From: JAFMDF01 sp964644655
GTDB lineage: Bacteria > Bacteroidota > Bacteroidia > Chitinophagales > Saprospiraceae
NCBI GenBank assembly: GCA_964644655.1
Contig: CAZXYA010000013.1
Coordinates: 1-39,914 of the forward strand
Direction of reading: 5' to 3'
Length of the DNA: 39,914 nucleotides
The first letter of the stretch is position 1. Each line of letters starts with the position of its first letter. The translations under genes and the position numbers were made by a program. This document shows positions 16,101-22,764 of this stretch, piece by piece. The notes under the pieces were generated by a model. That model searched no databases and was not told the origin of the DNA. It saw only the letters and a list, made by a program, of their open reading frames with translations.

Positions 16101-16929
16101 AGACTATACCACCTTATCCGAAAAAATCACCCCCGAAGAAAACTTCAAATTTATCAATGCTTTTTTGGGTAGAGTTGGCCCTGTGATTCAAGCAAATGGC
16201 GGTTTTATTTCCCAATATATGGGCGACGGCATCATGGCGCTGTTTAGAGACAACCATGGGTTAGCCGTTCAAGCCGCCATTGATATGCAACAAGCCATTC
16301 ATCGCTATAATAAAAAGCGCTTTGCCCAAAATCGAGCAGCCATTCGAGTAGGCATTGGCCTGAATACCGGTCAATTGATGCTGGGCATTATCGGTGATAA
16401 CAACCGCTATGATGCTAGTGTGATTTCTGATGCGGTAAATACGGCTTCTCGGATGGAAGGTTTGACGAAGATTTTTGGTTGTGGAGTGATTATTAGTGAA
16501 AGTACGTTGGTGGAGTTGTTGGAGGCAAGTGGATTAGAGGGTAACTTCCCGTTACCCTCTAATTTAGAAGTCAAGCAGCAGGATTCTAAATTACGGGGTG
16601 ACGGGAAGTCACCCCGTAATATCGACTACCGATTCCTCGGCAAAATAAAAGTCAAAGGCAAATCTCAAATTATCAAAATCTTCGATTGTTACGAAGGAGA
16701 TTCGGAACATATCCGAATTTTAAAATCTCAAACAAAGGCCAATTTTGAAAAAGCCATTCATTTTTATTTTGATAGAAAATTTGGGAAAGCGGCAGATTTA
16801 TTCAAAGGGATTTTAGCACAATTTCCAGAGGATGTGGCGACAGAGTATTATATGGAAAAAGCGGTCAAATTTGTAGTGGATGGAGTGGATGCAGAATGGA
16901 ATGGGGTAGAGACGATGATGTTGAAGTAA
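13105..16929 (+). CDS. Propeller/Y_Y_Y membrane receptor with class III nucleotidyl cyclase
   Basis: A 1274-residue receptor. The signal sequence ends LFSC (Cys23, lipobox-like). A Pro-rich segment (about 40-140, with GTPKVV and GTPKVI) follows. About 14 Reg_prop units of the form EDSKGNIWxG..GGxxRFDGxxFTHF should make two seven-blade propellers (about 160-770). A Y_Y_Y domain spans about 833-905, a membrane segment 912-932, a coiled coil about 935-970, a cyclase domain about 985-1215 and a helical tail reaches the end. Cyclase metal aspartates are Asp997 (FADIRDYT) and Asp1041 (YMGDG). The purine-selecting Lys position is Gln1037. VISDAVNTASRMEGL keeps the Asn/Arg pair. The ectodomain is that of hybrid two-component sensors, but kinase, receiver and AraC domains are replaced by the cyclase. 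An 88-bp palindromic element lies within the cyclase region. The ligand is probably a polysaccharide fragment, by analogy only. Confidence 0.92.
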   Translation: MRKITNLLLWVCTIILVGQLFSCTQKAANNQFLQQAKISIDGEVDASLTYNAIPSEELPPIKAEYIDPSTITPPIIIPLKGTPKVVQTHTNVRLAGTPKVIPIPSPLKRITLGKDGVPLPEIIPAKSNIIPDVLMKNRYKSTPVQAFRTKDEAIYNIQFLGLDQGLDLPDYSFILEDSRGDLLFGWQNNSICRFDGKNLYQGVGPSLDLMEDSKGNIWMAGVPGLVCNNGQNVLSFPIAGRWPLGLKEDSKGNIWFVDSSGNIYSYDGQNFTIFKGKFSMVDFETNLIGDIEEDQQGNIWIATQGNGVLRYDGQTMTSFTEREGLLHNNVNAALTDSQGRIWFGTKNGVSIYTPNTAPTAIHGSFSNYTTKEGLSDNYITSIIEDKSNNIWLATLNKGINRFDGKTFTHFTTKEGLSADVVRKITEDHQGNIWVATHGGGINRLQPNSFQHFTDEHGLSENAVRAVIEDSKGNIWMGTPNSGVMKYDGKSFTHFTEKEGLPNNTVNSILEDSKGNMWFGSFGGGVSRFDGHTFTKYNTEQEGSGKLFVKLTEDKMGRIWISSFNGKITRLNPETGQIARFAKGQSGIMTIGKTKQLWMIAEGYAAKYDAQNDAFNINYQWEPYGRFWGGFQLADNQHNNVWIGSRNSLIQIKKNGQTTQEDFPSVRLGRGLPAATAGATDIEFPINSMHVDHQQRIWTAGEGGIFVGVDKLENLGMDSRWIHYKIRDGLKDIGYTANSSFYQDSKNRLWIFSNNNAGITFLDLNTFELPTEAPQNLSLSHIDVKGQPLDYRLLSDSLYQTTMAFGKTVSQAYDSVAAFQNYPKNLKLPYDLNHLTFHFTAKDWTAPHKIQYSYQMESIDTDWSEPSAETKADYRNLSYGTHTFQVKAIGEAQVWSDTFDYTFTILPPWWHTWWAYGLYALLTIGTAGWYVRRLNKQLQQKQAQLDKEQYLNQELTELNEANSRFVPHDFLQTLGKTSLKELKLGDQVATKMTILFADIRDYTTLSEKITPEENFKFINAFLGRVGPVIQANGGFISQYMGDGIMALFRDNHGLAVQAAIDMQQAIHRYNKKRFAQNRAAIRVGIGLNTGQLMLGIIGDNNRYDASVISDAVNTASRMEGLTKIFGCGVIISESTLVELLEASGLEGNFPLPSNLEVKQQDSKLRGDGKSPRNIDYRFLGKIKVKGKSQIIKIFDCYEGDSEHIRILKSQTKANFEKAIHFYFDRKFGKAADLFKGILAQFPEDVATEYYMEKAVKFVVDGVDAEWNGVETMMLK
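16533..16620. mobile_element. In-frame palindromic element inside the cyclase gene
   Basis: Two perfect 13-bp-arm hairpins. Hairpin 1 is ATTAGAGGGTAAC, loop TTCCC, GTTACCCTCTAAT (16533-16563). Hairpin 2 is ATTACGGGGTGAC, loop GGGAA, GTCACCCCGTAAT (16590-16620). They are joined by a perfect 9-bp inverted repeat, AATTTAGAA (16561-16569) with TTCTAAATT (16584-16592). The two loops are complementary to each other, and all differences between the two hairpins are compensated within each stem. The element encodes roughly residues 1143-1172, a polar Gly/Pro/Asn/Lys-rich stretch lying between the conserved cyclase strands ISESTLVELLE and YRFLGKIKVKGK. The frame stays open. I infer a mobile palindromic element tolerated in a surface loop, comparable in style to Rickettsia palindromic elements. 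Confidence 0.75.
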
Positions 16930-16951
16930 TTTACAAGATGACAGGTTTTAA

Positions 16952-16970
16952 CTCCGTATTTTAATCGGAG
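16952..16970. repeat. CTCCG(TATTTTAAT)CGGAG hairpin, dispersed repeat
   Basis: CTCCG (16952-16956) and CGGAG (16966-16970) frame a 9-nt loop. The 15-mer CCGTATTTTAATCGG (16954-16968) recurs exactly, in reverse complement, at 26060-26074. It lies 23 bp after the cyclase receptor stop and may act as a weak terminator or a repeat unit. Confidence 0.5.
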
Positions 16971-17016
16971 ATTGTCTAGGATTTACAAGATGTTGTCAAA
17001 TCCGTTGCATTTATTC

Positions 17017-17044
17017 ATCCGTTGAAGAAAAATAGTCCAATGGG
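17017..17044. repeat. ATCCGTTG...CAATGG palindrome, copy 1
   Basis: ATCCGTTG, AAGAAAAATAGTC and CAATGGG form an imperfect palindrome that extends outward (TTTATTC to the left, TAAATGAA to the right). An almost identical 29-base unit is at 32409-32437, so this is a second dispersed family. Confidence 0.5.
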
Positions 17045-17086
17045 TAAATGAAGACAACGAATCTAATTAGTACAAAGATTATTTCC

Positions 17087-17118
17087 CTATTGTTTCATTC
17101 CTTTTCCTATTGTTTCAT
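17087..17118 (+). promoter_or_regulatory. CTATTGTTTCAT tandem direct repeat
   Basis: CTATTGTTTCAT occurs at 17087-17098 and 17107-17118, a 20-bp period that puts both on one face of the helix. The second copy ends 66 bp before the AraC gene. One further copy lies 72 bp before the cyclase receptor gene. Direct repeats at this spacing are typical of AraC-family binding sites, so autoregulation by a neighbouring AraC protein is a reasonable inference. Confidence 0.55.
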
Positions 17119-17184
17119 GGGCTTGTATTCCCCTATAAGACTATTTAACTTGACTTTTATTAATAAAGACCTCAATTAAAAAAA

Positions 17185-17532
17185 ATGAAAAAACTACCAA
17201 AGAGATTTCTTACGCAAGTCGATGAACTGATTGAAGAATATTTAAATGAACCTGATTTATTGCCGCTTTTAACACAGCAATTATACCTTAGTTATTCTCA
17301 AGTATATCGGAAAGTTAAGCAAAAAACGGGTTATTCTCCTGCCATTTATATTCGAAAAAAAAGATTGGCTACTGCTCAAGAATGGATTAAAGAATCAGAT
17401 GCGCAGATTTCGGAAATTGCTTATGAAACGGGTTTCCAAAGTTTGAATTATTTTTCTAGGTGTTTTTTAGATGAATTTGGTACCTCCCCTACCAGATTTC
17501 GCAAAAGCCAAAAGGAAAATGTTATAGTATGA
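17185..17532 (+). CDS. Stand-alone AraC-type HTH regulator
   Basis: A 115-residue protein that is essentially one AraC DNA-binding domain with two helix-turn-helix motifs. The first lies around LTQQLYLSYSQVYRKVKQKTG, the second around ISEIAYETGFQSLNYFSRCF, followed by FGTSPTRFRK. It has no ligand, receiver or membrane domain. It resembles the output domain of hybrid two-component regulators detached from its sensor. The stop codon overlaps the next gene's start (ATGA), so the two are translationally coupled. The tandem CTATTGTTTCAT repeat lies upstream. It probably forms a functional unit with the membrane-bound AraC protein encoded next. Confidence 0.88.
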   Translation: MKKLPKRFLTQVDELIEEYLNEPDLLPLLTQQLYLSYSQVYRKVKQKTGYSPAIYIRKKRLATAQEWIKESDAQISEIAYETGFQSLNYFSRCFLDEFGTSPTRFRKSQKENVIV

Positions 17533-18539
17533 GATTTTTACTACTAATACCCTTACTTTTTTCTTTCGGTTTAGGCAATGCCCAAGATTCCCTTTCTACT
17601 GAAGAGATGGAAAAGGTAACCACTAGGAATATCCCCAAAAATTTGAATTTATCTCATATAGCCATACAAAAACAAACCATCAATTTTCAGCAGTTAAACG
17701 AGTCCGATTATCGTCAAAAGTTGGCTTTTGGAGAAGCCCTAAGTCAATCTTTTGATGCTTTAGTGCCTTTTTATCATTATCCAGTAACGATGAATTTACC
17801 GCATTATTTAAATGATTTGACCTTTCATTTTTCTGCTATTGATTGGAAAGCTCCCCATAAAATAAAATACAGTTACTATTTAGAAGGTCTGGAAAATAAT
17901 TGGAGTGAACCAACTACGGATGGCATTGCTGAATATGCCAATCTATGGCACGGCACTTATACCTTAAAAGTAAAAACGATGGGAGCAGCGCAAATTTGGA
18001 GCGCGCCTTTTTCTTATACTTTTTCCATTCAGCGACCGTGGTGGCTGAGTTGGTGGGCTTATATTATTTATGGGGGGCTAATACTAGCTACGGGTATTGG
18101 TATTTATCGACTAATAGCACAAAGAAAAGCAGAAGCAGCAGAAATTGAACGCTTATTAGCAGAAAACCGTTTGCTGGTGTTTTCTAATAACATCAGGAAT
18201 AAAGCACCAAACGAACAAACCAAAGAAGATAGTTTCTTAGATCAAGTGAATAAAACTTTAGAAGCGCATCTAAGTGATGAAAATTTTGGCATTGCAGAAT
18301 TATGTAAAATCCTAAAAATCAGTCGAGCGCAATTACATCGAAAATTAAAAAAATTAACAGGGCAATCTACTTCTCATTATATCCGCTCACTTCGATTAGA
18401 TATAGCTAAAGGGCTATTGCAAAAAACGGATTTAAATGTATCCGAAGTGGCTTTTACGGTGGGATTTAGTAATGCGACCTATTTTTCTAAGGTATTTAAG
18501 GAAGAATTTGGGTATGCGCCTAGAGAGGCTAGGTTATAA
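17529..18539 (+). CDS. Membrane-bound Y_Y_Y-AraC regulator without kinase
   Basis: A 336-residue protein. It has a signal peptide (about 1-18, GLGNAQ), a periplasmic Y_Y_Y domain (about 95-168), a membrane segment (about 174-195), a short coiled coil (198-217) and an AraC HTH pair (about 240-335). Propeller, histidine kinase and receiver are all absent. The periplasmic and membrane part is clearly homologous to the cyclase receptor at 13105. Both have NL.LSHI, LAFG/MAFG...SQ..D, LTFHF.A.DW.APHKI.YSY, NWSEP/DWSEP and PWW..WWAY. Signal transfer would have to go directly from the periplasm through the membrane to DNA binding, or through pairing with the cyclase receptor. The start is set by the ATGA overlap with the previous gene. 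Confidence 0.9.
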   Translation: MRFLLLIPLLFSFGLGNAQDSLSTEEMEKVTTRNIPKNLNLSHIAIQKQTINFQQLNESDYRQKLAFGEALSQSFDALVPFYHYPVTMNLPHYLNDLTFHFSAIDWKAPHKIKYSYYLEGLENNWSEPTTDGIAEYANLWHGTYTLKVKTMGAAQIWSAPFSYTFSIQRPWWLSWWAYIIYGGLILATGIGIYRLIAQRKAEAAEIERLLAENRLLVFSNNIRNKAPNEQTKEDSFLDQVNKTLEAHLSDENFGIAELCKILKISRAQLHRKLKKLTGQSTSHYIRSLRLDIAKGLLQKTDLNVSEVAFTVGFSNATYFSKVFKEEFGYAPREARL

Positions 18540-18588
18540 ACAATTAGCTATTAGGTGGAAGAAATGGTGAATAAGTAAGGCAGCGCTC

Positions 18589-18605
18589 TAAGGAGTACCT
18601 CCTTA
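18589..18605. terminator. Short hairpin between convergent genes
   Basis: TAAGGAG (18589-18595), loop TAC and CTCCTTA (18599-18605) form a perfect 7-bp stem between two convergent regulator genes. It overlaps the stop codon of the minus-strand gene. There is no T-run, so its role as a terminator is weak. Confidence 0.3.
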
Positions 18606-19478
18606 CGATTTTCTAGCTTGGCGAGGGCTCATACCAAATTCTTTAGAAAAACAGGAGCTAAAATAGGTGGTTTCTTTAAAGCCGACTTCAAAAGCAATTT
18701 CTGAAATTGTTTTATTGGTTGTATGCAGTAATTCATTAGCTTTTTGCAAGCGAATGGAACGGATGTAAAGGGCAGGAGATTTTCCAACGACCGCTTTTAG
18801 TTTACGATAGAATTGAGAATTACTCATACCTAAGATATGGCATAATTGAGCGGTATCAAAATGTTCCTCTTTTGCATGTGTTAAAATGATTTTTCTAACT
18901 TTTTGAATAAAGGCAGTTTCTAGTTTGAATTGGTCAGCCGCTCGTTTCGCAGTTGTAGCTGCTTTTGGTGGAAGGGCTGTACCGAATCGTTCCTGTAATT
19001 CACTTCTTAATTGAATCAATTGTGCTAACCTGACCAATAATTCTTCTCTGTTGAAAGGTTTGGCTAAATAGGCATCTGCCCCTTTTTGTAAACCAAAAAT
19101 CTTGGAGTCAATGTCTGCTTTAGCGGTTAATAAAACAATGGGGATATGACTTGTTCTAATATCTTTTTTGAGGATTTCGCATAGTTCGTAACCATCTTTT
19201 TCTGGCATCATCACATCACTAATAATAATATCTGGAATTAACTGCAAAGCTTTATCTACTCCCTGTTGCCCATCTTCCGCAAAAGCCAATTGATACTCTT
19301 TTAACAAACAATTGCGCAAATACTTTTTCACATCTTGATTATCCTCTACAATTAAGGCCAAAGGAATTTCCGTAGCCGGCGTAAAATTATCTGCTAGAAT
19401 TTCTGTATTCGCTTGTTTAAGGGTGACTGCTTTGACTAATTCCTCCGTAGCATCTTTAAGTCGCTTACCCCAACCCAT
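18603..19478 (-). CDS. Response regulator, REC plus AraC HTH (hybrid-sensor remnant)
   Basis: A 291-residue protein. The receiver domain spans about 40-155, with acidic Glu45/Asp46, phosphoacceptor Asp88 (IISDVMMP), Thr118 (LLTAK) and Lys140 (AKPF). The AraC HTH pair spans about 185-290 (LCHILGMSNSQFYRKLKAVVG and ISEIAFEVGFKETTYFSSCF). All key receiver residues are present. The first 39 residues look like the linker that normally follows a kinase ATPase domain, so this is the C-terminal third of a hybrid two-component protein. It overlaps the upstream N-terminal fragment by 14 bp in another frame. It could act as a free response regulator if translated by coupling, but its kinase is gone. Confidence 0.82.
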   Translation of the reverse strand: MGWGKRLKDATEELVKAVTLKQANTEILADNFTPATEIPLALIVEDNQDVKKYLRNCLLKEYQLAFAEDGQQGVDKALQLIPDIIISDVMMPEKDGYELCEILKKDIRTSHIPIVLLTAKADIDSKIFGLQKGADAYLAKPFNREELLVRLAQLIQLRSELQERFGTALPPKAATTAKRAADQFKLETAFIQKVRKIILTHAKEEHFDTAQLCHILGMSNSQFYRKLKAVVGKSPALYIRSIRLQKANELLHTTNKTISEIAFEVGFKETTYFSSCFSKEFGMSPRQARKS

Positions 19479-19932
19479 ATATTTTTTTTATAGTATCTTG
19501 AACCAGCGTACGATGAGGACCACGAATCCCACCGGTTCCTAAATCTATAGGTTCAAATGATTCCGTTATAGGTTCAAATTTCCAAAGAATCTTGCCAAAA
19601 GTAGAGCATAAAATATATCCATCCAAATCTATAGAAAGGTGATAAAAATAATCATCATGATTACTACTTTTGAGAGACTTTCGTGGACGATAAAATTTAA
19701 ATTCATATCCATCAAATCTGACTAAATAATCAAAGTTTAACATCCAAATATACCCATGTTCATCTTGCTTAATATCAGTTATTTCATCAAATTTAAACCC
19801 ATATTCACTTGCATAATGTTCTACTTTATATCCTTGTTCGTAGAAGGTTTTTGTTTGTCCTATTAGAAATAATGGCAAACTCAACAATATCCAAAAAAAG
19901 AAGGTACAAAGAATAGGTAATCTTGTGAACAT
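19465..19932 (-). pseudogene. N-terminal fragment of a hybrid two-component sensor
   Basis: A 155-residue fragment. It has a signal peptide (LLSLPLFLIGQTK) followed by the first propeller blades of a Reg_prop ectodomain (ITDIKQDEHGYIWMLNFDYLVRFDGYEF). It stops after KKIYGLG. The remaining blades, Y_Y_Y domain, membrane helix, kinase and ATPase are missing, and the receiver/AraC part follows immediately in the +1 frame. The junction has a run of eight A residues. Seven would join both pieces into one open frame. I read this as a large internal deletion plus a frameshift, although a sequencing indel in the A-run is possible. Confidence 0.7.
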
Positions 19933-20161
19933 AGTTAAAATCGTTGAAATTAGGAATTGATTGAATAGAGCCTTTGATGGCTATCAATGTAGGTTATTCT
20001 CTCAACGAATGTTTAGGAAGGAAGTAAGCAAGAGAGGAAAAATCCAAAAATAATGATTACTTATTGCTTTGTTTTCTACTTATCTTCCTTTTTCAAAAAA
20101 AGAATGCAGAATACCAAAGAATGATATTCCGCAAACTTATATCGGAGTTATAAAGCTAAAT

Positions 20162-22471
20162 TTATTGTTTAATTATCTTAGTACTAATCTTTCCTTCATC
20201 AGTCGTTAAACTTAAAAAATAAGCTCCTACAGGTAGATCCCCCATCGAGTATTGAATTTGAGTAGGTGCATTTTTAAAATGTTCAAAGCCAATTGTTTTA
20301 CCTTGCAAATCCGTTAGAAATAGACTGTAAACGGTAGTGTTGCTTTGAGATAAGTCAATATTCAATTGGTTACTTACGGGATTGGGAAATATGTCAATAT
20401 TATTTTCTTTAAAATCTACTAAGCTCGTAGTATTTAATAACCGTTCTGCTTCCTGAACAGCCGCTAAGGCATTTAGTTTTCCATGCCCCCACCCCGGATT
20501 TGGTGTAGGCGAAATTGCCTCTGTAAAATTATCTTTAGTAGCAGACAGCGCTATTATTTCCTTTATCTCTGAAAAAGATAAATCAGGGTTTGCTTGCCAG
20601 ATTAAAGCAACAGTTCCAGTCACCATAGGAGAGGCCATACTTGTTCCAGAAAATAATAGGTCAGGATTATTTGGATCTCCACCAAGAGCAGCTGCACCAT
20701 AAATTTGGTCGAGTATGCCTAAATTTCCAAGATAATCTTTAGATAAACTAGAAAGGACCATGTGTCCAGGTGCTGTAATTTCTGGTTTTATTCTATTATC
20801 TATTGATGGTCCAACAGCAGAAAAACTAGCTAAATCTCCTTCTTCATCAAATGCGGGTATAGGTGTTCCATTGATATCAATTATTTCTGCTCTATTGGTA
20901 TAAGCTCCAACTGATAAAACATTAAATGCTATTGCTGGTGAACCTACATTAAATAGATTTCTGGTAGGTAAAAAATGTTCTTCAGAAAAACCTCTTGCGC
21001 TAGGATTGTCTAAATTTACTGGAAACCCATCAAACATCGTGTAAAAAAATCCATTTCCTGAAACTTCAAATCTAAAAAAATCCATATTCGCACTTTCCTC
21101 TTGTATATTTAACCAATTAACGCCATCTACAATTTCTACAAAAAAGTTTGAATTAGGATAACCTGGCGCATCAGCAGAAATATCCCAGGTAAAGATATTA
21201 ATAATACCAGCTATTGCTCCATTACTATGAAAAACAGTATCCGTATAAAAATCTAATTGCAACAAGTCTGAAAATTTTATAGTAGTAGTTGAGCCAACTG
21301 TTTTCTCATAATTATATCCACCTAAAGGGTCGTTTACATCAACAGCTACAGAATCTACATGAATCGTTAAATAAAGAGAATCTAAATGTTCATTAGCAAC
21401 ATATATATCTGCCAAGGCAGATTCAAATGCTAATTTTCCATTATATACGGTATCCTGCTCTAGGTTGCCTCCCCAAAACACACCTGCTGGACCAGGATTT
21501 CCAGCAGCTGCACAAACGCCTAATTGAGGGTTTCCATCTAAAATTTGATCATAAAAGAAACTAACAAAATCAAATCCGTCTCCAGGCTGTAACTGAGTTC
21601 CCCAACTCGTATTTACGACAGCAGGCATTCCCATTTCAGCGGCCTTTTGGCTAATAAAATCTAAGGCATCAATTAAGGCAGCCCCATCTGCAAGGTCAAC
21701 GGTCACCCCTATAATTGTTGCCTCAGGAGCCATTCCTCTATTGCCTGCGGCTGTTCCAATAACGTGCGTGCCATGTCCTACCCCAAAATAAGGGTCTAGA
21801 AACTCGCCTTGAATTAAATTATCCTCATCTCCAGACAATTCAAGTTCAATATCTGCTGCTGTCCAAACAGAACCATAGGAATATTCTTCAGGATTAATAC
21901 CCGAAGCATCCGTTTGATTCCATAAATAAGCAATTCTAGATTTTGTAGTATCTATAGGGTCTCTAAAATCAGGATGGGTAAAATCTATACCATCATCAAT
22001 AATTCCTACCACTACGCCTTTTCCTGTATAAGCACTATTCAATCCTTCTAATCCTTGATGTACTTTATCTGCACCAATTTTTTGTTTGGCTATCTCATTG
22101 ATTTTTTTAAAATGTCCACCTTGATGTACTTTAGTAATATCTTCTAATGCTAATAGTTCTAGTACTCTATTTTTTGGAATATCTATTGTAAAGTAGTTTC
22201 CTAAATCTGTATTTATAGAGCCTCCAAGTCCTATTATTTCTGATTTAACCTGACTATTTTTTGCTTCTATCATCAACCTGATATTATTATCCCGAATATT
22301 TTTAGTCGATGAAAAAGAGATAGGAGATTTTTCTTTTATCAAAGTTCTCTTTAAGAACATATCGGCTTTATCAAATAGTTTTTTATCTATTAATAAATTT
22401 TGAGTTTGACTAGTTCCTAAAGAACTTATTAACAAAGAACATAATGTAAGGAGTAAAATTTTAATTTTCAT
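20162..22471 (-). CDS. S8 subtilisin-like serine protease, T9SS-secreted
   Basis: A 769-residue secreted protease. It has a signal peptide (about 1-20), an N-terminal propeptide-like part (about 25-125) and an S8 domain with Asp159 (IIDDGID), His233 (GHGTHV) and Ser611 (SGTSMASP). A large insertion between His and Ser (about 330-520) may be a substrate-binding or PA-like module. The C-terminal domain starts at about FPNPVSNQLNIDL and ends GAYFLSLTTDEGKISTKIIKQ. It is a type A T9SS sorting signal, so the protein should be exported to the surface or medium. It is the last gene of a minus-strand group with the ACP and YWTD protein, but 286 bp of repeat DNA separate it from them, so it may have its own promoter. 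Confidence 0.94.
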   Translation of the reverse strand: MKIKILLLTLCSLLISSLGTSQTQNLLIDKKLFDKADMFLKRTLIKEKSPISFSSTKNIRDNNIRLMIEAKNSQVKSEIIGLGGSINTDLGNYFTIDIPKNRVLELLALEDITKVHQGGHFKKINEIAKQKIGADKVHQGLEGLNSAYTGKGVVVGIIDDGIDFTHPDFRDPIDTTKSRIAYLWNQTDASGINPEEYSYGSVWTAADIELELSGDEDNLIQGEFLDPYFGVGHGTHVIGTAAGNRGMAPEATIIGVTVDLADGAALIDALDFISQKAAEMGMPAVVNTSWGTQLQPGDGFDFVSFFYDQILDGNPQLGVCAAAGNPGPAGVFWGGNLEQDTVYNGKLAFESALADIYVANEHLDSLYLTIHVDSVAVDVNDPLGGYNYEKTVGSTTTIKFSDLLQLDFYTDTVFHSNGAIAGIINIFTWDISADAPGYPNSNFFVEIVDGVNWLNIQEESANMDFFRFEVSGNGFFYTMFDGFPVNLDNPSARGFSEEHFLPTRNLFNVGSPAIAFNVLSVGAYTNRAEIIDINGTPIPAFDEEGDLASFSAVGPSIDNRIKPEITAPGHMVLSSLSKDYLGNLGILDQIYGAAALGGDPNNPDLLFSGTSMASPMVTGTVALIWQANPDLSFSEIKEIIALSATKDNFTEAISPTPNPGWGHGKLNALAAVQEAERLLNTTSLVDFKENNIDIFPNPVSNQLNIDLSQSNTTVYSLFLTDLQGKTIGFEHFKNAPTQIQYSMGDLPVGAYFLSLTTDEGKISTKIIKQ

Positions 22472-22625
22472 AAATTTCTATTTTATGTTGAAAAATTGCT
22501 TTCTATTTTTGACTACAACTTGTTATATCATCACCTTTTAAGTCGAAAATATTGTCCCTTAAAAAGAAAAATTATAGCTAAAAAGAGTGTGTAAATAATA
22601 GTAGCATTCATATCTTACTTATTGA

Positions 22626-22764
22626 TAAGTACTCAGACATAATTAGTTTTAATTTTCAGACAGGATTACAAGATTTACATGATTTTGATTTTCAATGAGT
22701 TAAATCCTGTCAATCCTGAAATCCTGTCAAAAGAAATATAAAGATAATTTTGTCCAGCTACTTA
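22626..22764. repeat. MITE-like element with TAAGT...GACA ends
   Basis: The left end TAAGTACTCAGACATAATTA (22626-22645) and right end AATTTTGTCCAGCTACTTA are imperfect inverted repeats. They match the ends of the palindrome at 26200-26364 (TAAGTGCTTGGACA). The interior is a different palindrome, built on GACAGGATT/AATCCTGTC. The right end overlaps the last codons and stop of the ACP gene. No coding capacity. Confidence 0.55.
22659..22728. repeat. GACAGGATT...AATCCTGTC palindrome
   Basis: GACAGGATT (22659-22667) faces AATCCTGTC twice (22703-22711 and 22720-22728), with an AATCCTGA unit between them. The arms extend to about 27 nt with few mismatches. AGGATTTACA-type words of this kind are frequent in Bacteroidota intergenic DNA (recalled, not searched). 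Confidence 0.6.
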
